64,000 nt of DNA from RGIG5579 sp045590715 (GTDB lineage: Bacteria > Bacillota > Clostridia > Oscillospirales > SIG627): positions 3,465 to 67,464 of the forward strand of contig JAZNRO010000049.1 in the NCBI GenBank assembly GCA_045590715.1. The letters run 5' to 3'. Numbering within the stretch: position 1 is the stretch's first letter; every line of letters starts with the position of its first letter. The notes beneath the pieces are model-generated. The model saw nothing but the letters and a program-made list of their open reading frames with translations. It ran no database searches and was not told the DNA's origin. Of this stretch, positions 25,285-33,020 are shown in pieces. The translations under genes were made by a program, and so were the position numbers.

Positions 25285-25674
25285 ATGGATGAGAAATTTC
25301 TAAAAAATTATTACAAAAAAGTACGAAAAGAATTAAAATGCCCCAGGAAAATGAAAAAAGAGATCCTGGCAAATATGAAAAGCGATATTGAGGAATATTT
25401 CGCGGAGTTTCCGGATGAAACAGAGTCTGGTTTTATCGACCGCTTTGGAGAACCCAAGCAGTACGCCAAGATATATATAACTACGTTAAATAACGACGTA
25501 TTAAAGAAAAAGCTATCCCGAAATGTCTTTGGCCTCCGATTATGGCTTTTCTCCATTATCATTATGCTTTTGATCTTTATTGCAGTCCTTATCGGTATGA
25601 TCCGCTGGAATAAGAGAACAACTCCCGTATTTTACACACAAGAGATCGTATACGAATCTCAACTACAAAAATAG
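25285..25674 (+). CDS. HAAS/DUF1700-like membrane protein
   Basis: 129 aa from the ATG at 25285, which follows the padR stop by one base. The N-terminal half is a helical HAAS-type domain with K-K-E-I-L-A-N-M-K-S-D-I-E-E-Y and F-G-E-P-K-Q-Y-A. One membrane helix (about residues 87-111) and a short outside tail follow. In Bacillota, PadR-HAAS pairs form a membrane-linked sensing unit for nearby ABC or membrane genes; this fits the divergent transporter. Confidence 0.8.
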   Translation: MDEKFLKNYYKKVRKELKCPRKMKKEILANMKSDIEEYFAEFPDETESGFIDRFGEPKQYAKIYITTLNNDVLKKKLSRNVFGLRLWLFSIIIMLLIFIAVLIGMIRWNKRTTPVFYTQEIVYESQLQK

Positions 25675-25687
25675 AAAAGTCAAACAA

Positions 25688-25720
25688 AAAAAACAGCACC
25701 CGATTTGGGTGCTGTTTTCA
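25688..25720. terminator. Bidirectional terminator between HAAS gene and DUF4838 gene
   Basis: AAACAGCACCC (25691-25701) / GGGTGCTGTTT (25707-25717), with A- and T-runs on the flanks. It serves both converging genes. Confidence 0.85.
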
Positions 25721-25736
25721 TTTTTATCAGTATGCT

Positions 25737-27704
25737 TTATTTGTCTACGCCGTAGTCGATCTTTTCGTTTTCTTTCTTCAGTACGCGCTTATACATGGCG
25801 TTTGCCAAAGTAAAGATGTCAAAGTATCTTTCCAGTTCGTATTCGTATTTACCGAAGTCTGCAATGAACTTATTGTAAAGTTCTTTTGCTTCCTTGCCGG
25901 CGCCAACGGATTTTAAGATCATCACGTCTGCAATGCCGCAAGCGTATTCCAGATATCTGCGAAGGATTCTGTATGCTACGGTCTGGGTACGAACGGGGCT
26001 GTTCTTATGGGCTTCTACGAAGGGTTTGAACTCTTCTACCAAAGGACGAACCTGGCGCAGTTTTTCTGCCATAGCGGGATTGTAGTACTGGCCGATCTCA
26101 GGATTAGCGGAGTTTTCACCTGCCATAAACTTGTGGTCGATGAGTTCTCCCAGTTTTTCAAGGAAAGTAACGACCTCTTTCCAGTCTTCGCCGTAGATGT
26201 GGCTGAAATAGTCTTCCTTCAGTGCTTCAAAATCAAGGTCGGTATCAAAGAGGGTGTGACCGTAAGTATAGAAGGGGAAACCGTTGGGGAAGAAGCCTCT
26301 CTGGGAGCCGTCTTCAATGGTACCGCCGAACTTGTGGTACTTGTAGCCCTTGATATCCTCATTGATGATCTGGGCGAAGCGGGTAGTAGAAAATTCATAG
26401 GCCATATTGTACCAGAAGTGGTATTCATAAACCAGAATATCTACATTGCAAGTGTCCTGCCAGGATTTGGCAAAGGCAATACCGGTATCGCTGGCAGTAG
26501 GCAGATCCACCTTGTTTCTTACGTACTTGGGAAGATTTGCGGTAGAAACGGGACGCTGGGCAACGCCCTCGGTATAAGTACGGGTAATGGGCGCAAGGAG
26601 AATGGTAAATCTATCGGGGTGATTCAGTCTTTCTACTTCGGGAGCAAAAAGGGTGTCGTAATAGCAGATCATTACGATATGGGTATCAAGACCGCGGCGG
26701 ATCAGTTCGTCGTCGATCTCATTTAAAAGGATCATGTACCAGTCGGTAGCAGTCTTCTTCACACACTCTTCGCACTCGCAGTGGTTATTTACCATATCGG
26801 AAAGCCAAACGTGGAGAAAGTCTACGTTGGTAGAGATCTCTGCATAGTCAACAACGGCCTTGGCAACCAGTCTGCGTGCCTCGGGATTGGACATACAGAA
26901 GTTGGTGAGCCAGGGGTCGCCGTGATAGATGGCTCTCTTACCGTCAAACAGGGCAATATAATCTTTTGCGGCAATATATTCGGGGCGCTTCTCCCACTCT
27001 TCTTCGGTAAATCTGGTTTCGGGGTCAATGCCAAGACCCTTGGTGGTCCAGCCATGGCCGATATCGTGGAACTGAAGACCGCGCTTGGAAATTTCAACCT
27101 CGCACTGCTTCTTCCACTGAACCAGAGTTTCCTTGGTAACAGGTTCGGGCTCGCGGTTTGCGGTGTTGTTACGATGTTCGTAATAGAAGTTATAATAGCC
27201 GGGAGCAAAGAACTCCAGCATAAAGATATTCATACCCAGCTTGGGAGCAAAATCAATGGCCTCCAGCATATTGGACTGGTATTCTGCGCCTTCGTTGCAC
27301 CAACCTCTATAGCGGTTTGATGCCATCTTATGGAATTTTACGCCTTCTACTTCCTTCATAGGAATGATCTCGCCGTCCACACCTGGGAAAAGCCAGCGGC
27401 AACCGTTCATGGTAAGGAAGCGGTAAACAGCAAGAAGTACGCTTCTTACGTTGTTACCGGAAATGATACCGCCGTCTTTGTCGGTATCGATATGCAGGAT
27501 ATCATCCAGGTTATTATCAGGGGCCTCGCTGGTATCAAGACCGAAATCAGCCATCACACCCAGGCGGAAGCCTTCTTTTGCTTCGGGGTCATAAGCAATC
27601 GGAATTTCGCCGCATTCGGGCATCATCATTCTCAAATACTTTTTGAGTTCTTCTGCCGCGAAATCTACCACAGGGCTTGACGTAATTTTTTTAATGGTGT
27701 ACAT
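25737..27704 (-). CDS. DUF4838 domain protein, glycoside-hydrolase-like
   Basis: 655 aa, no signal peptide, so probably cytoplasmic. The N-terminal 120 residues have the alpha/beta layout seen before GH20/GH67-type barrels (A-A-E-E-L-K-K-Y-L, then V-L-L-A-V-Y-R-F-L-T-M-N-G-C-R-W-L-F-P-G). The central region (about 160-480) matches DUF4838: H-D-I-G-H-G-W-T, D-F-L-H-V-W-L-S-D, C-E-C-E-E-C-V-K-K. It likely acts on carbohydrate, perhaps a uronate-type sugar, but the reaction is unknown. AAAGGAGAG precedes the ATG. Transcribed alone from the promoter at 27775-27803. Confidence 0.75.
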   Translation of the reverse strand: MYTIKKITSSPVVDFAAEELKKYLRMMMPECGEIPIAYDPEAKEGFRLGVMADFGLDTSEAPDNNLDDILHIDTDKDGGIISGNNVRSVLLAVYRFLTMNGCRWLFPGVDGEIIPMKEVEGVKFHKMASNRYRGWCNEGAEYQSNMLEAIDFAPKLGMNIFMLEFFAPGYYNFYYEHRNNTANREPEPVTKETLVQWKKQCEVEISKRGLQFHDIGHGWTTKGLGIDPETRFTEEEWEKRPEYIAAKDYIALFDGKRAIYHGDPWLTNFCMSNPEARRLVAKAVVDYAEISTNVDFLHVWLSDMVNNHCECEECVKKTATDWYMILLNEIDDELIRRGLDTHIVMICYYDTLFAPEVERLNHPDRFTILLAPITRTYTEGVAQRPVSTANLPKYVRNKVDLPTASDTGIAFAKSWQDTCNVDILVYEYHFWYNMAYEFSTTRFAQIINEDIKGYKYHKFGGTIEDGSQRGFFPNGFPFYTYGHTLFDTDLDFEALKEDYFSHIYGEDWKEVVTFLEKLGELIDHKFMAGENSANPEIGQYYNPAMAEKLRQVRPLVEEFKPFVEAHKNSPVRTQTVAYRILRRYLEYACGIADVMILKSVGAGKEAKELYNKFIADFGKYEYELERYFDIFTLANAMYKRVLKKENEKIDYGVDK

Positions 27705-27774
27705 TCTCGCTCTCCTTTAGGTTGTTTTGCTTTTTTCCGCATCAAGGCAAAGGCCTTTCTGCACCTTAACTCTT

Positions 27775-27803
27775 ATTATATCATACCGAAAAAACCATTG
27801 CAA
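27775..27803 (-). promoter_or_regulatory. Promoter of the DUF4838 gene
   Basis: Minus strand -35 TTGCAA (27798-27803), 17-bp spacer, -10 TATAAT (27775-27780), about 70 bp before the start. Confidence 0.65.
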
Positions 27804-27844
27804 TAAAAACAAGGCAGTTTTTTCCATAAAAAAGCCGAAAAAAC

Positions 27845-27888
27845 AAAGAAATGCGACCGTTTTTTTCCGTAGTCGCATTTCTTTTCCT
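27845..27888 (-). terminator. Terminator of the HAD hydrolase gene
   Basis: AAAGAAATGCGAC (27845-27857) pairs with GTCGCATTTCTTT (27872-27884) around a T-rich loop. It overlaps the end of the coding region. Confidence 0.6.
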
Positions 27889-28583
27889 TATAAGATCTTT
27901 TCTATTTCTTTCAGGGTATAAACCACAAAATCGGGCTTTCTTTCCTCTGGGATCTCCTGCTTTTTGGCGTTGTACAAAAGAGTCTTAATGCCGGCATTCT
28001 TTCCGCCTGCCATATCGGAAGTGATAGAATCACCGATGATCATCATCTCCTCCGGCAAAATAGGAGTAGGTTGATCTTTGTTCAAACGATCAAAACAAAT
28101 GTCAAAATACTCCCGCGAGGGTTTCGAGTGCCCCATCTCTTCGGAAATAAAAAGATGAGAAAAATACGGGAGCATTCCGCCTATTTTCAGTCTGTTTACC
28201 TGCTGAAGATAGGGCCCGTTGCTGGCGGCACAAAGGATATATTTTTCCTTTAAATAAGAAAGAAGCTCCAGGGCTCCCTCTTCCGGAATGGCACTGTCAA
28301 AAAGGCAATCACGAAAATAGGCTTCAAATTTTACTCCGTCTGCCTTGAAGCCAAGAGCTTCAAACACCAGGTTCCAACGGATCTTTTTCAGTTCCTCAAA
28401 AGAAAGTTCCCCTTCCTCCAGCCTATGCCAAAGAGAAGAATTGACCTTGTGAAAAACAGAAAGCATCTCATCTTGAAATTCACCGATTTGAAAGACCTCA
28501 AAACCGCTTTTCATGGCTTCTTTTACATACTGCTGAAAACTTAAAAGCGTATCGTCAATATCCAGTAATATCACCTTCAGCAC
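27888..28583 (-). CDS. HAD family hydrolase, YjjG/noncanonical pyrimidine nucleotidase type
   Basis: 231 aa. HAD motif I is L-L-D-I-D-D-T-L-L; motif II is C-A-A-S-N-G; the motif III lysine is in H-S-K-P-S; motif IV is I-I-G-D-S-I-T-S-D-M-A-G-G-K-N-A-G. It has the helical C1 cap of the YjjG subgroup, which dephosphorylates damaged pyrimidine nucleotides. The start is GTG, supported by a near-perfect GGAGGTGAT site. The prophage attL lies 72 bp upstream, so insertion may have cut off the native promoter. Confidence 0.85.
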   Translation of the reverse strand: MLKVILLDIDDTLLSFQQYVKEAMKSGFEVFQIGEFQDEMLSVFHKVNSSLWHRLEEGELSFEELKKIRWNLVFEALGFKADGVKFEAYFRDCLFDSAIPEEGALELLSYLKEKYILCAASNGPYLQQVNRLKIGGMLPYFSHLFISEEMGHSKPSREYFDICFDRLNKDQPTPILPEEMMIIGDSITSDMAGGKNAGIKTLLYNAKKQEIPEERKPDFVVYTLKEIEKIL

Positions 28584-28633
28584 AAGATCACCTCCCCTTT
28601 TCTTCTATTTTACACAAAAAAGAAAAAATTGCA

Positions 28634-28679
28634 ATGGCAGATATAGGCGCAGATGAATCGGTACATCTATGATATACGT
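28634..28679. other. attL of the prophage
   Basis: The crossover dinucleotide GA is at 28655-28656. To its left lies the host B half-site; to its right the 24-nt phage P' half-site (28656-28679), which ends in ATGATATACGT. That 11-mer occurs inverted at attR, and 20 of 24 positions of the P and P' arms match. The shared direct sequence is only GAATC (28655-28659 and 63189-63193), as is normal for serine integrases. Confidence 0.8.
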
Positions 28680-28680
28680 A

Positions 28681-28712
28681 ATAAAAAAGAGGGATAAAAC
28701 TCCCTCTTTTCT
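28681..28712 (-). terminator. Terminator of the SHOCT-domain gene
   Basis: AAAAGAGGGA (28685-28694) / TCCCTCTTTT (28701-28710), with a T-run on the minus strand. Confidence 0.8.
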
Positions 28713-28714
28713 TA

Positions 28715-29197
28715 TTACAGCCCAAGCAATTCTTTTTTCTTTACATTAAATTCTTCTTCGGTAATAACACCAAGATCCAAAAGTTCTTTAAATTTCTTAA
28801 TTTCATCAGCAACAGACACTTCGTTTATGACAACATTGTCTTTCTTGGTTTTGTATTCTTCAATTTGTTTTTTGCAGTACTCGGCAACTTCTACCATCTT
28901 TTTATTTGGTATTTTTGTTGTTTCCCAATTAAAGGAGTTTTCCGCGTAAAAATTACCGCCGCCGCCACTATTAACGCCACTACTTGCGGTCTCAAATTGT
29001 AAATAACCAATCATTAGTCCCGCTTTCTTAAATTGAATACCGATACAATCGGAAAAATAAATTGTTTTCTCTCCGTTAAGAGCGCTACCCGTTAATATGG
29101 ACCCTAAATTAACCTTTGCCTTTATAACTACTTTATCCTTATAAACGTCTAAATGTTTCCCTCTAACACCTTTCAATTCGTAAATCTTTTCACTCAT
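28715..29197 (-). CDS. SHOCT-domain protein with PH-like N-terminal domain (moron)
   Basis: 160 aa from the ATG at 29195-29197 (GAGGTG 6 nt upstream). The N-terminal ~100 residues form a beta-rich domain like DUF4429/bacterial PH domains (I-Y-F-S-D-C-I-G-I-Q-F-K-K-A-G). The C-terminal 35 residues are a SHOCT motif: E-I-K-K-F-K-E-L-L-D-L-G-V-I-T-E-E-E-F-N, then K-K-K-E-L-L-G-L. SHOCT helices mediate oligomerisation of small membrane or cytoplasmic proteins. It lies outside the late operon, after its terminator and at the very end of the prophage, so it is a cargo (moron) gene likely expressed in the lysogen. Function unknown. Confidence 0.8.
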   Translation of the reverse strand: MSEKIYELKGVRGKHLDVYKDKVVIKAKVNLGSILTGSALNGEKTIYFSDCIGIQFKKAGLMIGYLQFETASSGVNSGGGGNFYAENSFNWETTKIPNKKMVEVAEYCKKQIEEYKTKKDNVVINEVSVADEIKKFKELLDLGVITEEEFNVKKKELLGL

Positions 29198-29310
29198 ATT
29201 AAGCACCTCAACGTATTATTTTTAGACATATCTCACTACCATATTAAGGTAATTGCCAATATAATTAAATAACTCTTTTACATTGTTTACAAAATGTTCA
29301 CAGACGGCAT

Positions 29311-29350
29311 AAAAAAAGGGGGGTAGCCCCGTTTGAGGCTACCCCTTTTA
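29311..29350 (-). terminator. Terminator of the phage late operon
   Basis: A stem of GGGGTAGCC and GGCTACCCC with a CCGTTTGA loop, followed on the minus strand by a run of seven T. The rest of 29198-29447 has no recognisable gene. Confidence 0.85.
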
Positions 29351-29447
29351 TTTTGCGATATTTTGCCGTTTTTAGCGCTTTTAGTTTTACCCTACTTGGG
29401 TATTATTAGTGTAACGCTTAACGTGCGCGTGTTGGGCGCGTGCTGGG

Positions 29448-30158
29448 CTACACGATGATAGCGTCGTAACCTTTGGCTTTCAGTTCGTCGCGCAGTCTTT
29501 CGGCTCCAGATTTATTACGAAAAGCGCCGACTTGCACACGATACCACTTGTCGGCCTCGGCGGGCTGTTCTACCTTTTTCTTGGTGAGACCGCCTTTTGC
29601 TACCAGAACCTCTACACAGGCTCTGGCTACCTTGTCGGCAAAGTCGTCTGTGAGAATAATCGGTACATCAGTGGTGGAGTCCATAAAACCGCACTCGATC
29701 AAGACGGCGGGCATATGTGTTTCACGCAGTACGTGAAGGTTAGACTGGGCCAAGGGTGTCGCTCTGTTGCCTTTCAGTCCTGTGTACTTAATTACAGCGT
29801 TGTAGAGATCTCTCTGCCAGTTCAACGTGGCTTCTCCTACGTTCGGGTAAACATAAGCCACTACACCGCCACCACTACCTCTGTTGATACCAGCGTTGTG
29901 GTGGATAGAAAGGTAAAAGTCAGCGTTGAATTTGTTTGCGTTTGCGGTACGGGTTTCCAGAGGAACGTCAATTTTTCCTGTGGTGTCGTCAGCGCGGATC
30001 AGTTCGTATCCCTCATACGTAGAAAGGTACTGCTGGATCTTGTTGCAGATCCGAGAGTTTAAAGACCATTCGCGGGTCTGGTGAGGGTCGATTTTTACGT
30101 CACAACGTTTGCCAGCCGTATTGATACCGTGGCCAGCGTCGAGTACAAATTTAAACAT
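29448..30158 (-). CDS. Endolysin: N-acetylmuramoyl-L-alanine amidase with SPOR domain
   Basis: 236 aa. The Amidase_3 catalytic domain (1-175) has the zinc-ligand elements V-L-D-A-G-H-G, E-W-S-L-N, S-I-H-H-N-A and V-L-I-E-C-G-F-M-D. The C-terminal SPOR-like domain (about 195-236; W-Y-R-V-Q-V-G-A-F-R-N-K-S-G-A) binds denuded peptidoglycan. It cleaves the muramoyl-alanine amide bond at lysis. No signal peptide, so it depends on the holin encoded 2 nt upstream. Confidence 0.94.
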   Translation of the reverse strand: MFKFVLDAGHGINTAGKRCDVKIDPHQTREWSLNSRICNKIQQYLSTYEGYELIRADDTTGKIDVPLETRTANANKFNADFYLSIHHNAGINRGSGGGVVAYVYPNVGEATLNWQRDLYNAVIKYTGLKGNRATPLAQSNLHVLRETHMPAVLIECGFMDSTTDVPIILTDDFADKVARACVEVLVAKGGLTKKKVEQPAEADKWYRVQVGAFRNKSGAERLRDELKAKGYDAIIV

Positions 30159-30160
30159 AG

Positions 30161-30370
30161 TTATTCCCCCTTGTTTTTGTTATACTGTGCAGAGCTGATA
30201 CCGATTAGAGTACCGATAAGCAGAGAAAAGGCGACGCAAGTTTTAAACACCTGGTCACCATAAGGCAGTCCCCAAATGGTACTCATTTCATTATAAAACA
30301 GACCGAGAGCGTCTAAAGCTACCAGCGCGATCCATTTTAAAACATCGTATACTTTGTTGTTCAGTTTCAT
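30161..30370 (-). CDS. Phage holin
   Basis: 69 aa with two membrane segments (about 10-25 and 43-60), a beta-turn between them, and a charged, lysine-rich C-terminal tail (Q-Y-N-K-N-K-G-E). It is next to the amidase in the lysis cassette. It resembles the phiLC3/holin_1 group (A-L-D-A-L-G-L-F-Y then L-L-I-G-T-L-I-G-I-S). It forms the membrane lesion that releases the endolysin. Confidence 0.85.
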   Translation of the reverse strand: MKLNNKVYDVLKWIALVALDALGLFYNEMSTIWGLPYGDQVFKTCVAFSLLIGTLIGISSAQYNKNKGE

Positions 30371-30663
30371 AGTTCATTCTCCTTTTCGTCTAATTGTTCG
30401 AGAATGGCGTTGTATAGGAGTTTTACCTCGCCGTTCCCGCCTCGCTTGATATATTCGTCGCCAGCCTTAATACGCTCTCGTAAAGGCATATATGGCGACG
30501 TAATAACAAGCCTTTTGATATCAAGGTAGTTTTCAAGGATATGCCTCTCGTTGGTCTCGTCGCGCTTTTCTTTTTTGCGGAAAAAGCTATACACCTTCGC
30601 ACAAGCCAGAATGATAGCGCTACAAGCCCCAACGACAGATCCAAGCGTAATAATTGTCTGCAT
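30367..30663 (-). CDS. Small phage membrane protein upstream of holin
   Basis: 98 aa from the ATG at 30661-30663 (TAAAGGAGG upstream; a longer open frame inside the next gene is not real). It has one N-terminal membrane helix (residues 3-25), a basic K-K-E-K-R stretch, then a soluble helical part (I-K-A-G-D-E-Y-I-K-R-G-G-N-G). Located between baseplate and holin genes and overlapping the holin start by 4 bp. Possibly a lysis accessory or second holin-like protein; no firm family. Confidence 0.7.
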   Translation of the reverse strand: MQTIITLGSVVGACSAIILACAKVYSFFRKKEKRDETNERHILENYLDIKRLVITSPYMPLRERIKAGDEYIKRGGNGEVKLLYNAILEQLDEKENEL

Positions 30664-30677
30664 TGGCCTATCCTCCT

Positions 30678-33008
30678 TTAGTTTTTGGTGTACCACAATT
30701 GGACTACACCCGCGTATTGTGAGTAATCTCCTGCTGTATAAATATTTACGACCCCTGTTTCTCCTCCAACATGGATATAGTTGTCTACATTGTACCAATG
30801 AGGCAACGCACAGGATCCTCCGCTGGTAGAATGTTTTATTGTTCCAGAAACGCGAATAACTTGATTGATATTGGGTATACCATGTAAAACGGATTTTCTT
30901 CCATTGTTTGGCAAATATCCGCAGTCTACTAACTGAACAAAAACAGGTTTCCCTTCCCAAATTTCAGTCGTGCGATATTCCGCACCAAGGCCCGCGGGCG
31001 GGTTTACCCAACACCAGTCCTCCCAGATATCTTCAACAATATTTCTTTTCCATTCAAAAGGAGACGGCCCCGCATATTTAATAGCGGAAATACAGCCCCA
31101 CTTGTTATTTGTTTTATAAATTGTCACGAAGGTAATACCACCTCCGAACGTTGAATATTTTAAAGAACCGTTGTTTACGATAATATGCTTTATTGTGTTT
31201 TCTGTCATACTTTCATAGACAGCTTTAAGCAATTCGTCCGTTTTTTCTTCGGGATTTTCCTCGTCTTCGTGGATACCTATTGTTTTATCGATATCTACCA
31301 GTCCAGCGGGTGCCACGTCCTCGGTAATGGTTTTGTGGATGCCTTCAATCTCTTTGCCAATGCCGGCAATCTCCTTTTTGATTTCGCGAATAATATGATT
31401 ATCTCCTTCACCGAGAGCAATAGAGAGCTTGTTTGCTACTTTGCCAAAGTCAAGGTTACGAATTACGGTAAAATCGGTTGAAAGGCCAGACTCGTAGACA
31501 ATGGTAGTAGTCGGTGAAAAATACTCAAATTCAAGTTCACCAGCGGTCGATCTTTTATAGTGTTTGTAATCTTGATAGGGTGCGTAGGGCGTAGGCTCTT
31601 TGCCGAGTTCTGCCTGTACGTTTAGGATAGCGTGACCTGGTGTGCAACTCCACCGCGCATACGATACTTTCTTTGTGGTTGTGAATGTTGCGTATGCTCT
31701 GCCGTCTTTGGTTTTGTCGAGAACAATGGTATTTACGAGAGTTCCTTCTTCGTTGGTCTCAAACAGTTCAAGGGTAATATCGTCGCTGATATCTGCGCTG
31801 ACGGTTAATTCTACGCCCGCGGGAATACTAGGAAACCACTTCGGGCTTGTTGCTTTTACTCCCGCGCTGTTGATAATGTTTTTACCAAAGACTCTAATAC
31901 CGATACTGTCCTTTGAAACAACGGTCATTTTCGTAACGGCGTCACAGTCGTCAAAACGCGCGGACGTATTGCAGTCTACCTCTGCCTCGGTCATATCGCT
32001 CTTAAGGTAGTAGGGCATTTCGTCGGCTCTAAACTCATAAAACTCTAGTTCCTCGCCGTACATACCCTTATCGCTGGCGTTTGTTTCCGTCAAAATAGGC
32101 GTACAGTTATGGCTACCAGCAAAGCCCGCGTAGTTCATGTTGAAATCTACTGTTCTGTTTTCACTGGTGTCAATTTCCACGTAAACGTCAATATAGCAGT
32201 TTACGGGTGTTACCTCGTAGTTTACTTTTCCGTTACTGTCGGGGAACGTTGTACCCGCTTTGGGGTATGCAATTCTCGCCTTTTTGATTTTGAATTTTTC
32301 GTCGCCTTCTCCGAAAAAGTTCTCATAGCGCTTTACCAGTACGCCTCTATAAGAGCTGGGCTGATTAGGAAACCTAACAAAGCCAGAAAAGTCGAACGAC
32401 AGGGTGTGTACTTGTTTACAGTCGCTACCAGAGTAACCGTTTGCAAGGCCCAAGTTCACGGTACCGTTTGTGGCGCGGATAACGTTCAAGATACGTTTCC
32501 AGCCAGTAGACTTGATTTGGTAGCTTGCGTTTCTACCTTGGGAAACGATTTCAATTTTCTCTTTTACCTCGGACAAACACTGTTCTGTTTCGTTTAATAC
32601 TTTCTGTACCTCAAAAATAAAGTCCTCTTTTTCGGGGATAGCGTCCTCTGCGCCGATACTTTTCAGTACGACGTATTTTTTGGTTGCGCTTTTCCAGACC
32701 TCGCCGTTTTCACTTTGTAAAACAAGCTGTACCTCTAGGTTACCGCTTTTATCGAGTACGCCAGACGGGATATCAAACTCGATCTTGTTTTCTACAATTT
32801 CAAGGCGAGGAGTTTTAATCATTTCGCCGTTCGGCTTTTTGAAATCAAGATAAGCCCAGAACGCAGATAGTTCTTCGGGGATCGTGATCTCTAACTGCGA
32901 GACGGCATTTTCGCCCGTTCGGCCAATAGTGGCCACCGAGCAGTTATAAGTATGATCGTCGCCGATCGTTACATGGATCGTGTCCTTTTCAAGTATTGTG
33001 TCTTTCAT
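30678..33008 (-). CDS. Baseplate upper protein (BppU-like) / tail fibre component
   Basis: 776 aa. The N-terminal ~140 residues match the BppU-type immunoglobulin-like domain (I-T-I-P-E-E-L-S-A-F-W-A-Y-L-D-F, then L-V-L-Q-S-E-N-G-E-V-W-K-S), followed by a short coiled coil (Q-K-V-L-N-E-T-E-Q-C-L-S-E-V-K-E). The middle is beta-rich. The C-terminal part (about 560-776) has pyocin-knob-like features (I-V-N-N-G-S-L-K-Y, W-K-R-N-I-V-E-D-I-W-E-D-W). It probably links the baseplate to receptor binding. It contrasts with the preceding gene, which also carries a knob-like end. Confidence 0.72.
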   Translation of the reverse strand: MKDTILEKDTIHVTIGDDHTYNCSVATIGRTGENAVSQLEITIPEELSAFWAYLDFKKPNGEMIKTPRLEIVENKIEFDIPSGVLDKSGNLEVQLVLQSENGEVWKSATKKYVVLKSIGAEDAIPEKEDFIFEVQKVLNETEQCLSEVKEKIEIVSQGRNASYQIKSTGWKRILNVIRATNGTVNLGLANGYSGSDCKQVHTLSFDFSGFVRFPNQPSSYRGVLVKRYENFFGEGDEKFKIKKARIAYPKAGTTFPDSNGKVNYEVTPVNCYIDVYVEIDTSENRTVDFNMNYAGFAGSHNCTPILTETNASDKGMYGEELEFYEFRADEMPYYLKSDMTEAEVDCNTSARFDDCDAVTKMTVVSKDSIGIRVFGKNIINSAGVKATSPKWFPSIPAGVELTVSADISDDITLELFETNEEGTLVNTIVLDKTKDGRAYATFTTTKKVSYARWSCTPGHAILNVQAELGKEPTPYAPYQDYKHYKRSTAGELEFEYFSPTTTIVYESGLSTDFTVIRNLDFGKVANKLSIALGEGDNHIIREIKKEIAGIGKEIEGIHKTITEDVAPAGLVDIDKTIGIHEDEENPEEKTDELLKAVYESMTENTIKHIIVNNGSLKYSTFGGGITFVTIYKTNNKWGCISAIKYAGPSPFEWKRNIVEDIWEDWCWVNPPAGLGAEYRTTEIWEGKPVFVQLVDCGYLPNNGRKSVLHGIPNINQVIRVSGTIKHSTSGGSCALPHWYNVDNYIHVGGETGVVNIYTAGDYSQYAGVVQLWYTKN

Positions 33009-33020
33009 AATGCACCTCCT

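Noticed and set aside
28655..28659. GAATC as a conventional tyrosine-integrase direct-repeat att core
   Set aside because: Five bases are too short for that mechanism; the integrase is a serine recombinase and the flanking dyads explain the ends.
30664..30960. N-terminal extension of the small membrane protein gene before the holin
   Set aside because: The extension overlaps the baseplate gene in another frame and has no ribosome site, whereas the ATG at 30663 has TAAAGGAGG.
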